From Oligoflexia bacterium (GTDB taxonomy: Bacteria > Bdellovibrionota > UBA1018 > CAIMNF01): a stretch of DNA of 5,252 nucleotides. The stretch lies in the NCBI GenBank assembly GCA_903858975.1, contig CAIOKW010000047.1:1-5252 (forward strand), given 5' to 3'. A program made the position numbers and the translations under genes. Positions 1 through 4,697 of the stretch are shown here, in pieces (positions within the stretch are counted from its first letter, which is position 1; each line of letters opens with the position of its first letter). Below the pieces are notes generated by a model. That model saw only the letters and a program-made list of their open reading frames with translations. It was not told the origin of the DNA and did no database searches.

Positions 1-14
1 ATTAGGATATCTAA

Positions 15-329
15 ATGGGCCGTTCAATGGGTTTGCCAAAAACAGGTGGAAGAAAAAAAGGAATTCCGAACAAGAAGACCAAGGAACTTAGTGGTCGATT
101 GGAAGCTCTCGATTTTGATCCCATCAAGGAGCTCACCGTTCTAGTAAAAGGCATCAACGAACTATCCACTAAAGACCGTGCGGAAATCTGCCTCGACCTA
201 CTCCAGTACCTGTATCCGAAGCGAAAGGCACTTGATGTCTCCCCCGAGCAAGGGCCACGGGGAGATATCGTATATGTCACAAGTTGGGGTGGGGCGAGCG
301 AAGAAACGAAGACTAAGGGAGATTTTTGA
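15..329 (+). CDS. Phage-type small protein, terminase small subunit-like
   Basis: A 104-residue protein. The N-terminus is strongly basic and carries the Gly/Lys pattern LPKTGGRKKGIPNKKTKE (residues 7-24). A helical stretch follows, containing DFDPIKELTVLV and then LDLLQYLYPKRKALDV (about residues 61-76). This combination of a GRKKGxPNKKT start and a LLxYxYPKRKA segment is seen in small phage proteins next to packaging genes, often annotated as terminase small subunit or small DNA-binding protein; that is recalled family knowledge, not a search result. The start at 15 is supported by AGGA at 4-7 with a 7-base gap. No large terminase follows, so the gene may sit in a decayed or satellite-like element. 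It overlaps or abuts the next frame (332), suggesting co-transcription. The coding call is firm; the packaging role is tentative. Confidence 0.65.
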   Translation: MGRSMGLPKTGGRKKGIPNKKTKELSGRLEALDFDPIKELTVLVKGINELSTKDRAEICLDLLQYLYPKRKALDVSPEQGPRGDIVYVTSWGGASEETKTKGDF

Positions 330-331
330 GG

Positions 332-655
332 ATGAGTGACTCAAAAGATTCATTCCGTAAAGAGAAGGATGAAGTCAGTAGGCCAGAGGGTTTTTTTGAA
401 AAAATAGATGCAATATTGGATTCGTTTTTCGAGCGTGTTTTACCTTGGACTCGTTATAATTGTTGGTATTCAGCCTTTAAAGAAAGGTCTTTTATGTTTT
501 TTTCAAAACCAAAATCATATGAAGCTTCATTGGTGTTTTTTGTAAATCTTCCACTGTCAGGTTCGGGTATCTTGCCTGAAAAAGAACCGCCGAAAACCTT
601 TGTTGCTTCCGTTTCTAGGCGAGTTTCTATCCCATTTCAACCAGTTGTAGGTTAG
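332..655 (+). CDS. Hypothetical protein, possibly the 5' half of an amber-interrupted gene
   Basis: A 107-residue ORF starting 2 bases after the preceding gene. AAGGGAG at 315-321 lies 10 bases before the ATG at 332; a TTG at 326 is in frame but too close to that ribosome site. The N-terminus is charged (residues 1-20). A helical FFEKIDAILDSFFERVLPW segment (about 21-39) follows, then an aromatic-rich stretch (YNCWYSAF, FMFFSKPKSYEASLVFFVNL). I recognise no domain. The reading frame stops at TAG 653-655. It then stays open without another stop through to the end of the next ORF at 973, so this may be the front of one 212-residue protein. Alternatively it is a genuine short gene, since a hairpin with a short T run follows 14 bases after the stop. 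Being real and coding is likely but not certain. Confidence 0.45.
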   Translation: MSDSKDSFRKEKDEVSRPEGFFEKIDAILDSFFERVLPWTRYNCWYSAFKERSFMFFSKPKSYEASLVFFVNLPLSGSGILPEKEPPKTFVASVSRRVSIPFQPVVG

Positions 656-668
656 CTGATTTCATGTG

Positions 669-703
669 ACTCCAAGAAAAGCGGAACAGGATCTTGGAGT
701 TTT
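669..703 (+). terminator. Weak terminator-like hairpin after the TAG at 655
   Basis: ACTCCAAGA (669-677) and TCTTGGAGT (692-700) form a perfect 9-bp stem with a 14-base loop, followed by only four T residues (700-703). The stem is AT-balanced and the T run is short, so termination would be weak. A competing partner for the left arm, CTTGGAGTC at 720-728, can pair with 668-676 instead. If the flanking ORFs are really one gene, this hairpin is intragenic and not a terminator. Confidence 0.3.
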
Positions 704-745
704 AGAGTTGACTCAGTCACTTGGAGTCTAGATCAGGAAATTTTT

Positions 746-973
746 TTGATTCGGGGTGAACTGATAGATTACTCCGTTAAGCAGTTAAGTACTGAGATTG
801 TTACGGATGAGGAACTTTTTGAGCTTCGATTAAAGGGATGGTTTTTTGATCCCTGGCACATAGATGTATACCGAGAATTGGCGGAGATCTGTAAATGTGC
901 AAAGATAGAGCCGAGAGAATTACCCAAAAGGTTCCAAGAGGTTTACAGGCGGGTACTTGAATCAAAAGATTGA
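746..973 (+). CDS. Hypothetical 75-residue protein, possibly the 3' half of an amber-interrupted gene
   Basis: The only usable in-frame start is TTG at 746, with AGGAA at 735-739 giving a 6-base gap to it. The protein is acidic and then basic, and appears mostly helical: IVTDEELFELRLKGWFFDPWHIDVYRELAEICKCAKI followed by a basic tail ELPKRFQEVYRRVLESK. No family is recognised. The frame is the same as that of the ORF ending at 655, and the bases in between encode 30 codons without a stop that read like alternating beta-strand sequence (SWSFRVDSVTWSLDQEIF). The absence of an ATG fits either a TTG-initiated small gene or the C-terminal part of a longer interrupted gene. It converges on the minus-strand zinc-ribbon gene, leaving 32 bases between the two stops. 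Confidence 0.5.
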   Translation: MIRGELIDYSVKQLSTEIVTDEELFELRLKGWFFDPWHIDVYRELAEICKCAKIEPRELPKRFQEVYRRVLESKD

Positions 974-1005
974 GGATTGGAGTTATCCCGCCAGTACCAG
1001 ACCGT

Positions 1006-1287
1006 CTACCCAATAATATTTTCCATCGAATCTTTCAGTTTTTCTTTCGGGCCCGGCTCGAAGTTCTCATTTCCACAGTGTTTGCAGACTAACGCTTGCA
1101 TGCGAATTTTCTCGGCACACTTTGGACAGGTCCTGGCTTTGCGCCCAGAAAGAAGGAGCACAATTGCTGCGATGACTGGCGAAAAAAGGATCGAGATGAA
1201 GAGGCCCTTGCCGTACCCCTGGTCCCAGTTTTTGTACCATTGGGCCACCAGGAGGCCGCCAAGGATCCAAAATAGAAAAATTATCAT
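1006..1287 (-). CDS. Small two-helix membrane protein with C-terminal zinc ribbon
   Basis: A 93-residue protein. The start at 1287 is chosen because a perfect AGGAGG (1296-1301) lies 8 bases upstream; a longer in-frame ATG at 1344 has no such site. Residues 2-18 form a hydrophobic helix (IIFLFWILGGLLVAQW). A short loop with GYGKG follows, then a second helix at about 29-47 (LFISILFSPVIAAIVLLLS) and a basic turn. Next comes a zinc-ribbon knuckle pair, CPKC at 54-57 and CKHC at 68-71, with the AEKI...ALVCKHCG pattern common in bacterial zinc-ribbon proteins. A charged tail ends the protein. The four cysteines should bind one zinc ion on the cytoplasmic side. Proteins of this build are widespread and mostly without known function. 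It is the last gene of a three-gene operon with the lipoprotein 47 bases upstream. Confidence 0.85.
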   Translation of the reverse strand: MIIFLFWILGGLLVAQWYKNWDQGYGKGLFISILFSPVIAAIVLLLSGRKARTCPKCAEKIRMQALVCKHCGNENFEPGPKEKLKDSMENIIG

Positions 1288-1334
1288 AAATGCACCCTCC
1301 TGGGGCTCGCCTAATGGAGATCTCTTGGTAGTTG

Positions 1335-1736
1335 TTACTGGCACTCCACGGGATCAATTTTGGACATCCCGTTTGTTTCCCAGGACATTGCGGATCCAAC
1401 GGCCGTGTAATCTACGGCGTTGGCCTTCACCCAAAGAGCCTTATCTTCCGGGGAGAGGCCATCCGGACTCTTGCGGCATTTTTCGCCGATTTTCTTGTAG
1501 CAAGCGCAGAAAATCTTCGTCATCCGAGTATTGAATTCATGTTTGGGGGAGGTGTTAAAGGCGTTGGAGCTTCGCTCGGCACTGAGCTTTTCTTCGAGAT
1601 AAACCTTCCACTGGGCCAGGATCGCGTCTTGGTCCGGCTTAGAGTATCCACGGGAGGTCCATTCAGTCTGCATTTGCTGTCCTGCACAGGCTCCAAGAGT
1701 GGCAGCCATAACGAGCATAAGGATTTTGTTTTTCAT
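1335..1736 (-). CDS. Predicted lipoprotein with conserved-looking cysteines, function unknown
   Basis: A 133-residue protein. The start at 1736 (ATG) overlaps the stop of the upstream regulator as ATGA, and it places a lipoprotein signal exactly at the N-terminus: MKNKIL, a hydrophobic core LMLVMAATLG, and lipobox LGAC with the acylated cysteine at residue 17. Residue 18 is Ala, not Asp, so outer-membrane sorting is likely by the usual rule. The mature part is helical and hydrophilic. It carries a cysteine cluster CACYKKIGEKC (Cys 77, 79, 87) and a further Cys at 132, which could form disulfides in the periplasm. I recognise no domain. It is translationally coupled to the Cro/CI-type gene and followed by the zinc-ribbon membrane protein, so all three probably share one transcript. 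The longer reading frame back to 1919 is a shadow within the regulator gene. Confidence 0.8.
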   Translation of the reverse strand: MKNKILMLVMAATLGACAGQQMQTEWTSRGYSKPDQDAILAQWKVYLEEKLSAERSSNAFNTSPKHEFNTRMTKIFCACYKKIGEKCRKSPDGLSPEDKALWVKANAVDYTAVGSAMSWETNGMSKIDPVECQ

Positions 1737-2044
1737 TTGATTCTCACTTTCTTGATGGTGATCTCGAAGGTTCCTGAAAAAACATCCTCGCGCACCAGTT
1801 TGGTTAAAGGTTCCTCGCTGTCTTCGGCCCCAAAGAGAAGAAAATGAAGACTCACCCCAAGTAGCTTCGCAACTTTTTGGACCTGTACCGGGTTCTTCGG
1901 GGACCTGTTGTTTGTCCATTCCGCGATGGTGGACGCAGGGACCCCGGTCTCCTTTTCGATGCTCTTCAAGGTCAAACGCTGATCTCTCATCAGGGATCGA
2001 AGCGTGGGACCAATTTGTAATACCATTTCTTTCATTTTCATCAT
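1733..2044 (-). CDS. Cro/CI-family (XRE) helix-turn-helix transcriptional regulator
   Basis: About 103 residues from the ATG at 2044. Nearby ATGs at 2041, 2035 and 2026 are alternatives; 2035 has the best spacing (9 bases) from GGA at 2045-2047. Residues about 13-70 form a five-helix HTH_3 domain: LRSLMRDQRLTLKSIEKETG, then recognition helix VPASTIAEWTNNRSPKNP, then VQKVAKLLGVSLHFLLFG. The GVSLHFLLFG ending is typical of this family. The C-terminal tail ends in SGTFEITIKKVRIK, probably a beta-strand dimerisation or effector element. The stop overlaps the lipoprotein start by four bases (ATGA), indicating translational coupling. The upstream region carries repeated CGAC-type motifs and dyads that suit autoregulation. 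In a prophage-like setting it could control the downstream accessory genes; a lysogeny repressor is usually longer, so I do not call it that. Confidence 0.85.
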   Translation of the reverse strand: MMKMKEMVLQIGPTLRSLMRDQRLTLKSIEKETGVPASTIAEWTNNRSPKNPVQVQKVAKLLGVSLHFLLFGAEDSEEPLTKLVREDVFSGTFEITIKKVRIK

Positions 2045-2069
2045 TCCGTGGTGTAAATTAAAAGGGTTT

Positions 2070-2120
2070 ACGACCAATCGGACGGGTATCCGACTAGAGT
2101 CGCAATTGAAACGACCAACG
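2070..2120 (-). promoter_or_regulatory. Operator-like repeat cluster upstream of the XRE operon
   Basis: ACGACCAA occurs at 2070-2077 and again at 2111-2118, as direct repeats. Between them lie two short dyads: TCGGA at 2078-2082 with TCCGA at 2089-2093, and CGACT-AG-AGTCG at 2091-2102. CGAC is present at 2071, 2091 and 2112, about two helical turns apart. I could not pick out convincing -35 and -10 boxes, so only the operator role is proposed, most simply for the regulator encoded just downstream. Confidence 0.4.
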
Positions 2121-2202
2121 GGATGAGTACTGTGCCCCCGTAACGCCTCGAATGGCGTAACCTCCGGGACTTCAAGGATTTCGGGGAATGATTCGAGGGC
2201 TA

Positions 2203-2222
2203 AAAAAGGGCCACTACCCCTT
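2203..2222 (-). terminator. Possible weak intrinsic terminator, minus strand
   Basis: Read on the minus strand, AAGGG (2222-2218) pairs with CCCTT (2210-2206) around a 7-base loop, and the right arm runs into a run of six T residues (2207-2202). The stem has only five pairs. No supported gene lies immediately upstream on that strand, so if functional it would shield the regulator operon from read-through. Confidence 0.3.
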
Positions 2223-2257
2223 AATCAGGTTCGCAACTCCTCGCACTCAATGAAAGA

Positions 2258-2275
2258 GACTCCGGTGACTCCGGT
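2258..2275 (+). repeat. Tandem 9-base repeat GACTCCGGT x2
   Basis: Two exact adjacent copies of GACTCCGGT occupy 2258-2266 and 2267-2275, just inside the presumed element end. It may be an arm-type binding site for a recombinase or a simple slippage duplication; the sequence does not decide. Confidence 0.6.
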
Positions 2276-2351
2276 GGTTTAAGTGATTGAATTTTAATCA
2301 GTATTGAATCTGTCTCACTCTGCCTGAATGAAGGTGAAAAAATGGGTGAGA

Positions 2352-2371
2352 GATTCCCTCTCTCTCCGCCA
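2352..2371 (+). other. 3' end fragment of a serine tRNA gene; candidate attachment-site core
   Basis: The 20 bases read GATTCCCTCTCTCTCCGCCA. This fits the last part of a tRNA-Ser: the end of the T loop (GATT), the 3' side of the T stem (CCCTC), a seven-base acceptor strand (TCTCTCC), the G discriminator typical of serine tRNAs, and CCA. Nothing upstream provides a matching acceptor 5' strand, D arm, anticodon arm or long variable arm, so this is a fragment and not a gene. Duplicated tRNA 3' ends are the classical mark of tyrosine-recombinase integration. With the fragment on the plus strand, the intact tRNA should lie to the left beyond the window and the inserted element between the two. 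The match is from memory of tRNA-Ser sequences. Confidence 0.6.
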
Positions 2372-2478
2372 TTTAAAAACTGATAAATCAGCGTCGAAAC
2401 GCAAAAATTAAAAAAATCCAAAAAACATTAACCACTTAAAATCATTGAAGAGTGCCAAGCGGTCTTCTCTCGACTCTT

Positions 2479-2504
2479 TCAAGGTATTTCATGAAATGCC
2501 TTGA
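2479..2504. repeat. 26-base near-perfect palindrome upstream of brnT
   Basis: A dyad centred between 2491 and 2492, with TTTCATGAAA at its centre and TCAAGG / CCTTGA at its ends. Twelve of thirteen pairs are Watson-Crick, and the exception (2485 with 2498) is T-G. There is no loop, so it looks like a protein-binding dyad or cruciform rather than an RNA hairpin. It ends 10 bases before the -35 box of the toxin-antitoxin promoter, a position suited to a regulator. Confidence 0.65.
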
Positions 2505-2513
2505 GTTTGCTTC

Positions 2514-2542
2514 TTGACTTTGTATATACAATAGCATACGAT
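2514..2542 (+). promoter_or_regulatory. Sigma-70-type promoter of brnTA with palindromic spacer
   Basis: TTGACT (2514-2519) and TACGAT (2537-2542) are separated by the optimal 17 bases. The spacer contains a 12-base perfect palindrome, TTGTATATACAA, at 2520-2531, which is ideally placed for repression. BrnA antitoxins of the family are known to bind and repress their own promoter. The expected start of transcription, about 2549, is almost at the ATG of brnT at 2551, so the mRNA would be leaderless or nearly so; only a poor GAG lies upstream of the ATG. Confidence 0.65.
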
Positions 2543-2550
2543 CGAGATAG

Positions 2551-2832
2551 ATGAAGTTTGAATGGAATTCAGACAAAAACGTAATTAACCATAAGAAGCA
2601 CTCAATTTGGTTTGAGGAGGCGCAGACCACTTGGGCAGATGCTCAGGCGGTGGAGTTTTTTGATCCTGAAAACAGCGATCAAGAAGATCGATTTTTAAGA
2701 ATTGGTCACTCTTCAAACTCAAGGTTGCTGCTTGTGGTTTTTTGCGAACGGGATTCCGGTGGAACCATTCGGATTATCAGTGCCAGAAAGGCGACTGAGA
2801 AGGAGCGAAGGCAATATGAAGAAGGAATATGA
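2551..2832 (+). CDS. brnT: BrnT family toxin of a type II toxin-antitoxin system
   Basis: 93 residues, the usual length for BrnT (formerly DUF497), a RelE-like fold ribonuclease that halts translation and is neutralised by BrnA. The family pattern is clear: N-terminal KFEWNSDKNVINHKKHSIWFEEA (residues 2-24), the FFDPENSDQEDRFLRIGHS segment (about 36-54), the strand RLLLVVFCERD, and the closing IRIISARKATEKERRQYEE (about 73-91). The basic and aromatic residues of these segments (Lys/His near 15-17, Arg 47, Arg 78) correspond to positions conserved across BrnT proteins. It precedes and overlaps brnA by 17 bases, the normal order for this family. Expression should be autoregulated through the palindromes upstream. 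All parts appear intact, so an active toxin is plausible. Confidence 0.93.
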   Translation: MKFEWNSDKNVINHKKHSIWFEEAQTTWADAQAVEFFDPENSDQEDRFLRIGHSSNSRLLLVVFCERDSGGTIRIISARKATEKERRQYEEGI

Positions 2833-3064
2833 TTTAAAGAAACTAAAGCGCAGACCCGGAAAAGTTAAATCAGATGCAGATGCTGCCAAGGTGCCCATTA
2901 GCATTCGTTTAGACGGAGGCGTATTGTCGACCCTCAAAACTGAGGCTGAACGATTAGGAATCCCCTATCAGACTCTGATTGGTAGTTTGCTTCATCGTTA
3001 CTCTAACGGTGAACTTGTGGATAAAAAAATTGCTGCTGACATTGTTTCGTTAAAATTAGCTTAA
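2816..3064 (+). CDS. brnA: BrnA family antitoxin, ribbon-helix-helix
   Basis: 82 residues from the ATG at 2816, with AAGGAG at 2800-2805 (10-base gap) inside the end of brnT; the frame is open further upstream but only as an overlap with the toxin. The N-terminus MKKEYDLKKLKRRPGK is the usual BrnA start. The core is VPISIRLDGGVLSTLKTEAERLGIPYQTLIGSLLHRYSNGELVD (residues about 25-68), a ribbon-helix-helix: strand PISIRL, helix VLSTLKTEAERLG, turn IPYQ, helix TLIGSLLHRY. The antitoxin binds BrnT and, as a dimer, its own operator. The YQTLIGSLLHRYSNGELVD ending resembles the CopG-like BrnA subgroup. The 17-base overlap with brnT suggests translational coupling. A strong terminator follows 11 bases after the stop. 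Confidence 0.92.
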   Translation: MKKEYDLKKLKRRPGKVKSDADAAKVPISIRLDGGVLSTLKTEAERLGIPYQTLIGSLLHRYSNGELVDKKIAADIVSLKLA

Positions 3065-3075
3065 GTTTTGAAATA

Positions 3076-3114
3076 AAAAAGCGGGCCTTGAGTAAAATCA
3101 GGTGCCCGCTTTTT
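3076..3114. terminator. Strong bidirectional intrinsic terminator
   Basis: AAAAAGCGGGC (3076-3086) pairs perfectly with GCCCGCTTTTT (3104-3114), with further weaker pairing of CTTGA and TCAGG in the loop. The A run and T run make it functional in both directions. It lies between brnA and the convergent metallopeptidase gene and should end both transcripts. Confidence 0.9.
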
Positions 3115-3180
3115 CTTTATGTTTTGGTCACTCGGGTGGTCTAAAAATTAGAAATTGAAAATCTAGCGAGGATGTCCGCT

Positions 3181-4032
3181 TTATGGTCGTTTTGAATGCC
3201 AGCAATGTGGAAGGTTTCCCTTCAGTATGCTCTGTTGCTCGCTCAACGATGAGGAGCTTTGGTTATCCTCACATGCCTTCCATAACCAAGAGTTTCCAGT
3301 TTTTTCAAACTTAGAATTCTCGCATGCTAAACCAGAAACTAAACTATCGAGCCTGCACTGAAGTGATGGATAGCTATAAAGAGTTTGCTCAACAGTCGTG
3401 TCGTCAAAATGATTTAGTTTTGGTTTTTGCAATTTTTTATCACCAATCAAAGCATCTCGATCCCAATGCTTGGCATTAAAATTAACAAAGCTCATCAGCG
3501 CGTTGAGAATTGCTTCGCACTGAGAAGTGGTTAATAGACTGTTAGATGTTTTATTGTCGCAAACAATTCCGTGACTTGAGTGGCGATCAGTATTACTCAA
3601 TAATTCCATTTTCTTTAGTGCGACTCGCTTTAGGCAATCTGCGCCGGCGAAGTAGTCCGCTGCACCCTCGGGTGCTATTGCTCCTGAATCCTCACTTAAT
3701 TTAGCGAAAGCGTGTCCCAACTCATGACAGAAAAATACGGTTAGAAGTACAGGATTATATTCTACATTCTTTAGGAATCCTCGGGTATACAGGAGATGAT
3801 AACCGTCAGACCCCGAAAGCATACGTATATCCATTTCGTTGTTCTGAATGTCGAGTTCTGGAGTAATTTTGATGTTTTTATCGGTTAAATCCGTCCGATA
3901 AAGATCTAGAATCTGGTTAAGTGTATCTGCCGAAATATCCGTAGCTGCGAAAGCTTGTACTGACTGAGTAAAGTGCGCTATTGCTACAGAAATAATGACG
4001 GATGCCATGTATCGTTTCGATTTTTTTATCAT
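3181..4032 (-). CDS. Putative secreted zinc metallopeptidase (HELGH, gluzincin-like)
   Basis: 283 residues. MIKKSKRYMASVIISVAIAH followed by a VQAFA-A site gives a Sec signal peptide cleaved near residue 29. The catalytic motif is HELGH (103-107); His103 and His107 are predicted zinc ligands and Glu104 the general base. PEGAADYFAGADCLKR follows at 121-136, whose Glu122 is a candidate third ligand with Asp126 nearby. Eight cysteines (102, 133, 158, 172, 226, 237, 254, 277) suggest a disulfide-braced exported enzyme. The PSLQCRLDSLVSGLAC segment (222-237) and PHCW near the end match my recollection of a Bdellovibrio family of unassigned secreted proteases. The start at 4032 has AAGG 8 bases upstream (4041-4044). 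It is the second gene of an operon, 26 bases after the secreted partner. The substrate is unknown; prey or matrix protein is a guess. Confidence 0.8.
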   Translation of the reverse strand: MIKKSKRYMASVIISVAIAHFTQSVQAFAATDISADTLNQILDLYRTDLTDKNIKITPELDIQNNEMDIRMLSGSDGYHLLYTRGFLKNVEYNPVLLTVFFCHELGHAFAKLSEDSGAIAPEGAADYFAGADCLKRVALKKMELLSNTDRHSSHGIVCDNKTSNSLLTTSQCEAILNALMSFVNFNAKHWDRDALIGDKKLQKPKLNHFDDTTVEQTLYSYPSLQCRLDSLVSGLACENSKFEKTGNSWLWKACEDNQSSSSLSEQQSILKGNLPHCWHSKRP

Positions 4033-4058
4033 GACATCCGCCTTAGAATATCTCGTTA

Positions 4059-4676
4059 CTATCGATCTAATACAGGTTCGTTATTTTCTAAAAAGGCTCT
4101 TCCGCTTTCATCGGTTGCGGTAACACCATCACGATACACTCCTGAAGTAGCCGACCAGTCGGCATTCACTTTGGCAGGAAGCAGACCCAGTGGTGACTGA
4201 ATGAAAGAAAACATGACAGTATTTCCGTCTGAGTTAAACAAATCGTAGCCGTATGTGCTTACTGTGATGTCTTGAATGCCGAAAGCATGGGCATCTTTCG
4301 CGATGACGGATGGATAGAAGTTTCTAGAGCCGCAGTGAATCGTATAGACGACGATCCCGGTTGCGCTTGCAACGGAAGTCGCATAATTTCTCATCTTCAC
4401 GTGAATTTTTCCGTCTGATGATGGCAAATCCACGATGCAGGGTGAATAGGTGGCATCATTTGGTCCTTTAAATTGCATCGCCAGCGTCCATGGCTCAAAA
4501 CGAATGCTTAGTCCGGTTTGCGCTTCATAAAGAGTGACCGTTTTATCCATGGAAGAATATTCTCCACCGCCGCCGCTGGTACCACTACCTTCTGAACGTG
4601 TGAGTGCATGGGTCGGGGATGTAAGAGACATAGCTAGGGCAACCATCGCAAAACAATACTTACTATTATAAAACAT
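4059..4676 (-). CDS. Secreted protein of unknown function, first gene of the protease operon
   Basis: 205 residues with a Sec signal peptide (MFYNSKYCFAMVALAMSLTSPTHA, cleavage after residue 24). AAGGAG ends 5 bases before the ATG, giving a very good ribosome site. The mature protein starts with a Ser/Gly-rich linker (SEGSGTSGGGGEYSS, about 28-42). It continues as an apparently beta-rich domain (VTLYEAQTGLSIRFEPWTLAMQF, IHVKMRNYA, GIVVYTIHC, ITVSTYGYDLF, VMFSFIQ). Two cysteines (80 and 115) could pair. No catalytic motif or known family is recognised. Its place directly upstream of the metallopeptidase, on one transcript, makes it a candidate partner: a substrate-binding subunit, inhibitor or co-secreted factor. 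This is inference from position only. Confidence 0.8.
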   Translation of the reverse strand: MFYNSKYCFAMVALAMSLTSPTHALTRSEGSGTSGGGGEYSSMDKTVTLYEAQTGLSIRFEPWTLAMQFKGPNDATYSPCIVDLPSSDGKIHVKMRNYATSVASATGIVVYTIHCGSRNFYPSVIAKDAHAFGIQDITVSTYGYDLFNSDGNTVMFSFIQSPLGLLPAKVNADWSATSGVYRDGVTATDESGRAFLENNEPVLDR

Positions 4677-4697
4677 AAGAACTCCTTAAATATACGA

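Larger units (their letters stand above)
2045..2478. other. Non-coding stretch, no convincing gene
   Basis: No ORF here has a good start, ribosome site and protein-like composition. The minus-strand frame 2221-2421 translates to a low-complexity Ser/Pro/Glu-rich peptide and runs antisense through the tRNA fragment. A plus-strand frame is open from 2127 to a TAA at 2278-2280 without a proper start. Visible structure includes the operator cluster near 2070-2120, an 8-bp inverted repeat CCTCGAAT (2146-2153) with ATTCGAGG (2191-2198), a tandem 9-mer, the tRNA-Ser 3' fragment, and two small hairpins: CTGAT-AA-ATCAG at 2380-2391, whose last base is shared with GCGT-CGAA-ACGC at 2391-2402. Confidence 0.6.

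Noticed and set aside
11..280. 89-codon minus-strand ORF
   Set aside because: Shadow of the phage-type gene at 15-329, which has a proper start and a recognisable motif.
977..1534. 185-codon plus-strand open frame
   Set aside because: It is antisense to the zinc-ribbon membrane protein and the lipoprotein, which have clear motifs and ribosome sites. Its own translation is Arg/Ser/Pro-rich with no domain.
1332..1847. 171-codon plus-strand open frame
   Set aside because: It runs antisense through the lipoprotein and regulator genes; the lipobox and HTH on the other strand explain the open frame.
1335..1919. Longer 194-residue version of the lipoprotein
   Set aside because: The extra N-terminal 61 residues lie inside the regulator gene and would destroy the lipoprotein signal; the ATGA-coupled start at 1736 is far better.
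2280..2371. Intact tRNA gene
   Set aside because: Only the last 20 bases fit a serine tRNA; no D arm, anticodon arm or acceptor 5' strand could be folded upstream.
2221..2421. 66-codon minus-strand ORF
   Set aside because: It has Ser/Pro/Glu-rich low complexity and no ribosome site, and it crosses the tRNA-Ser fragment in antisense, where it yields the familiar spurious GGERG peptide.
2442..2630. 62-codon minus-strand ORF
   Set aside because: It is antisense to the brnT promoter and 5' end; its open length comes partly from the palindrome at 2479-2504.
3973..4200. 75-codon plus-strand ORF
   Set aside because: It is antisense to the metallopeptidase signal peptide and to the end of the upstream secreted protein; no motif or ribosome site.
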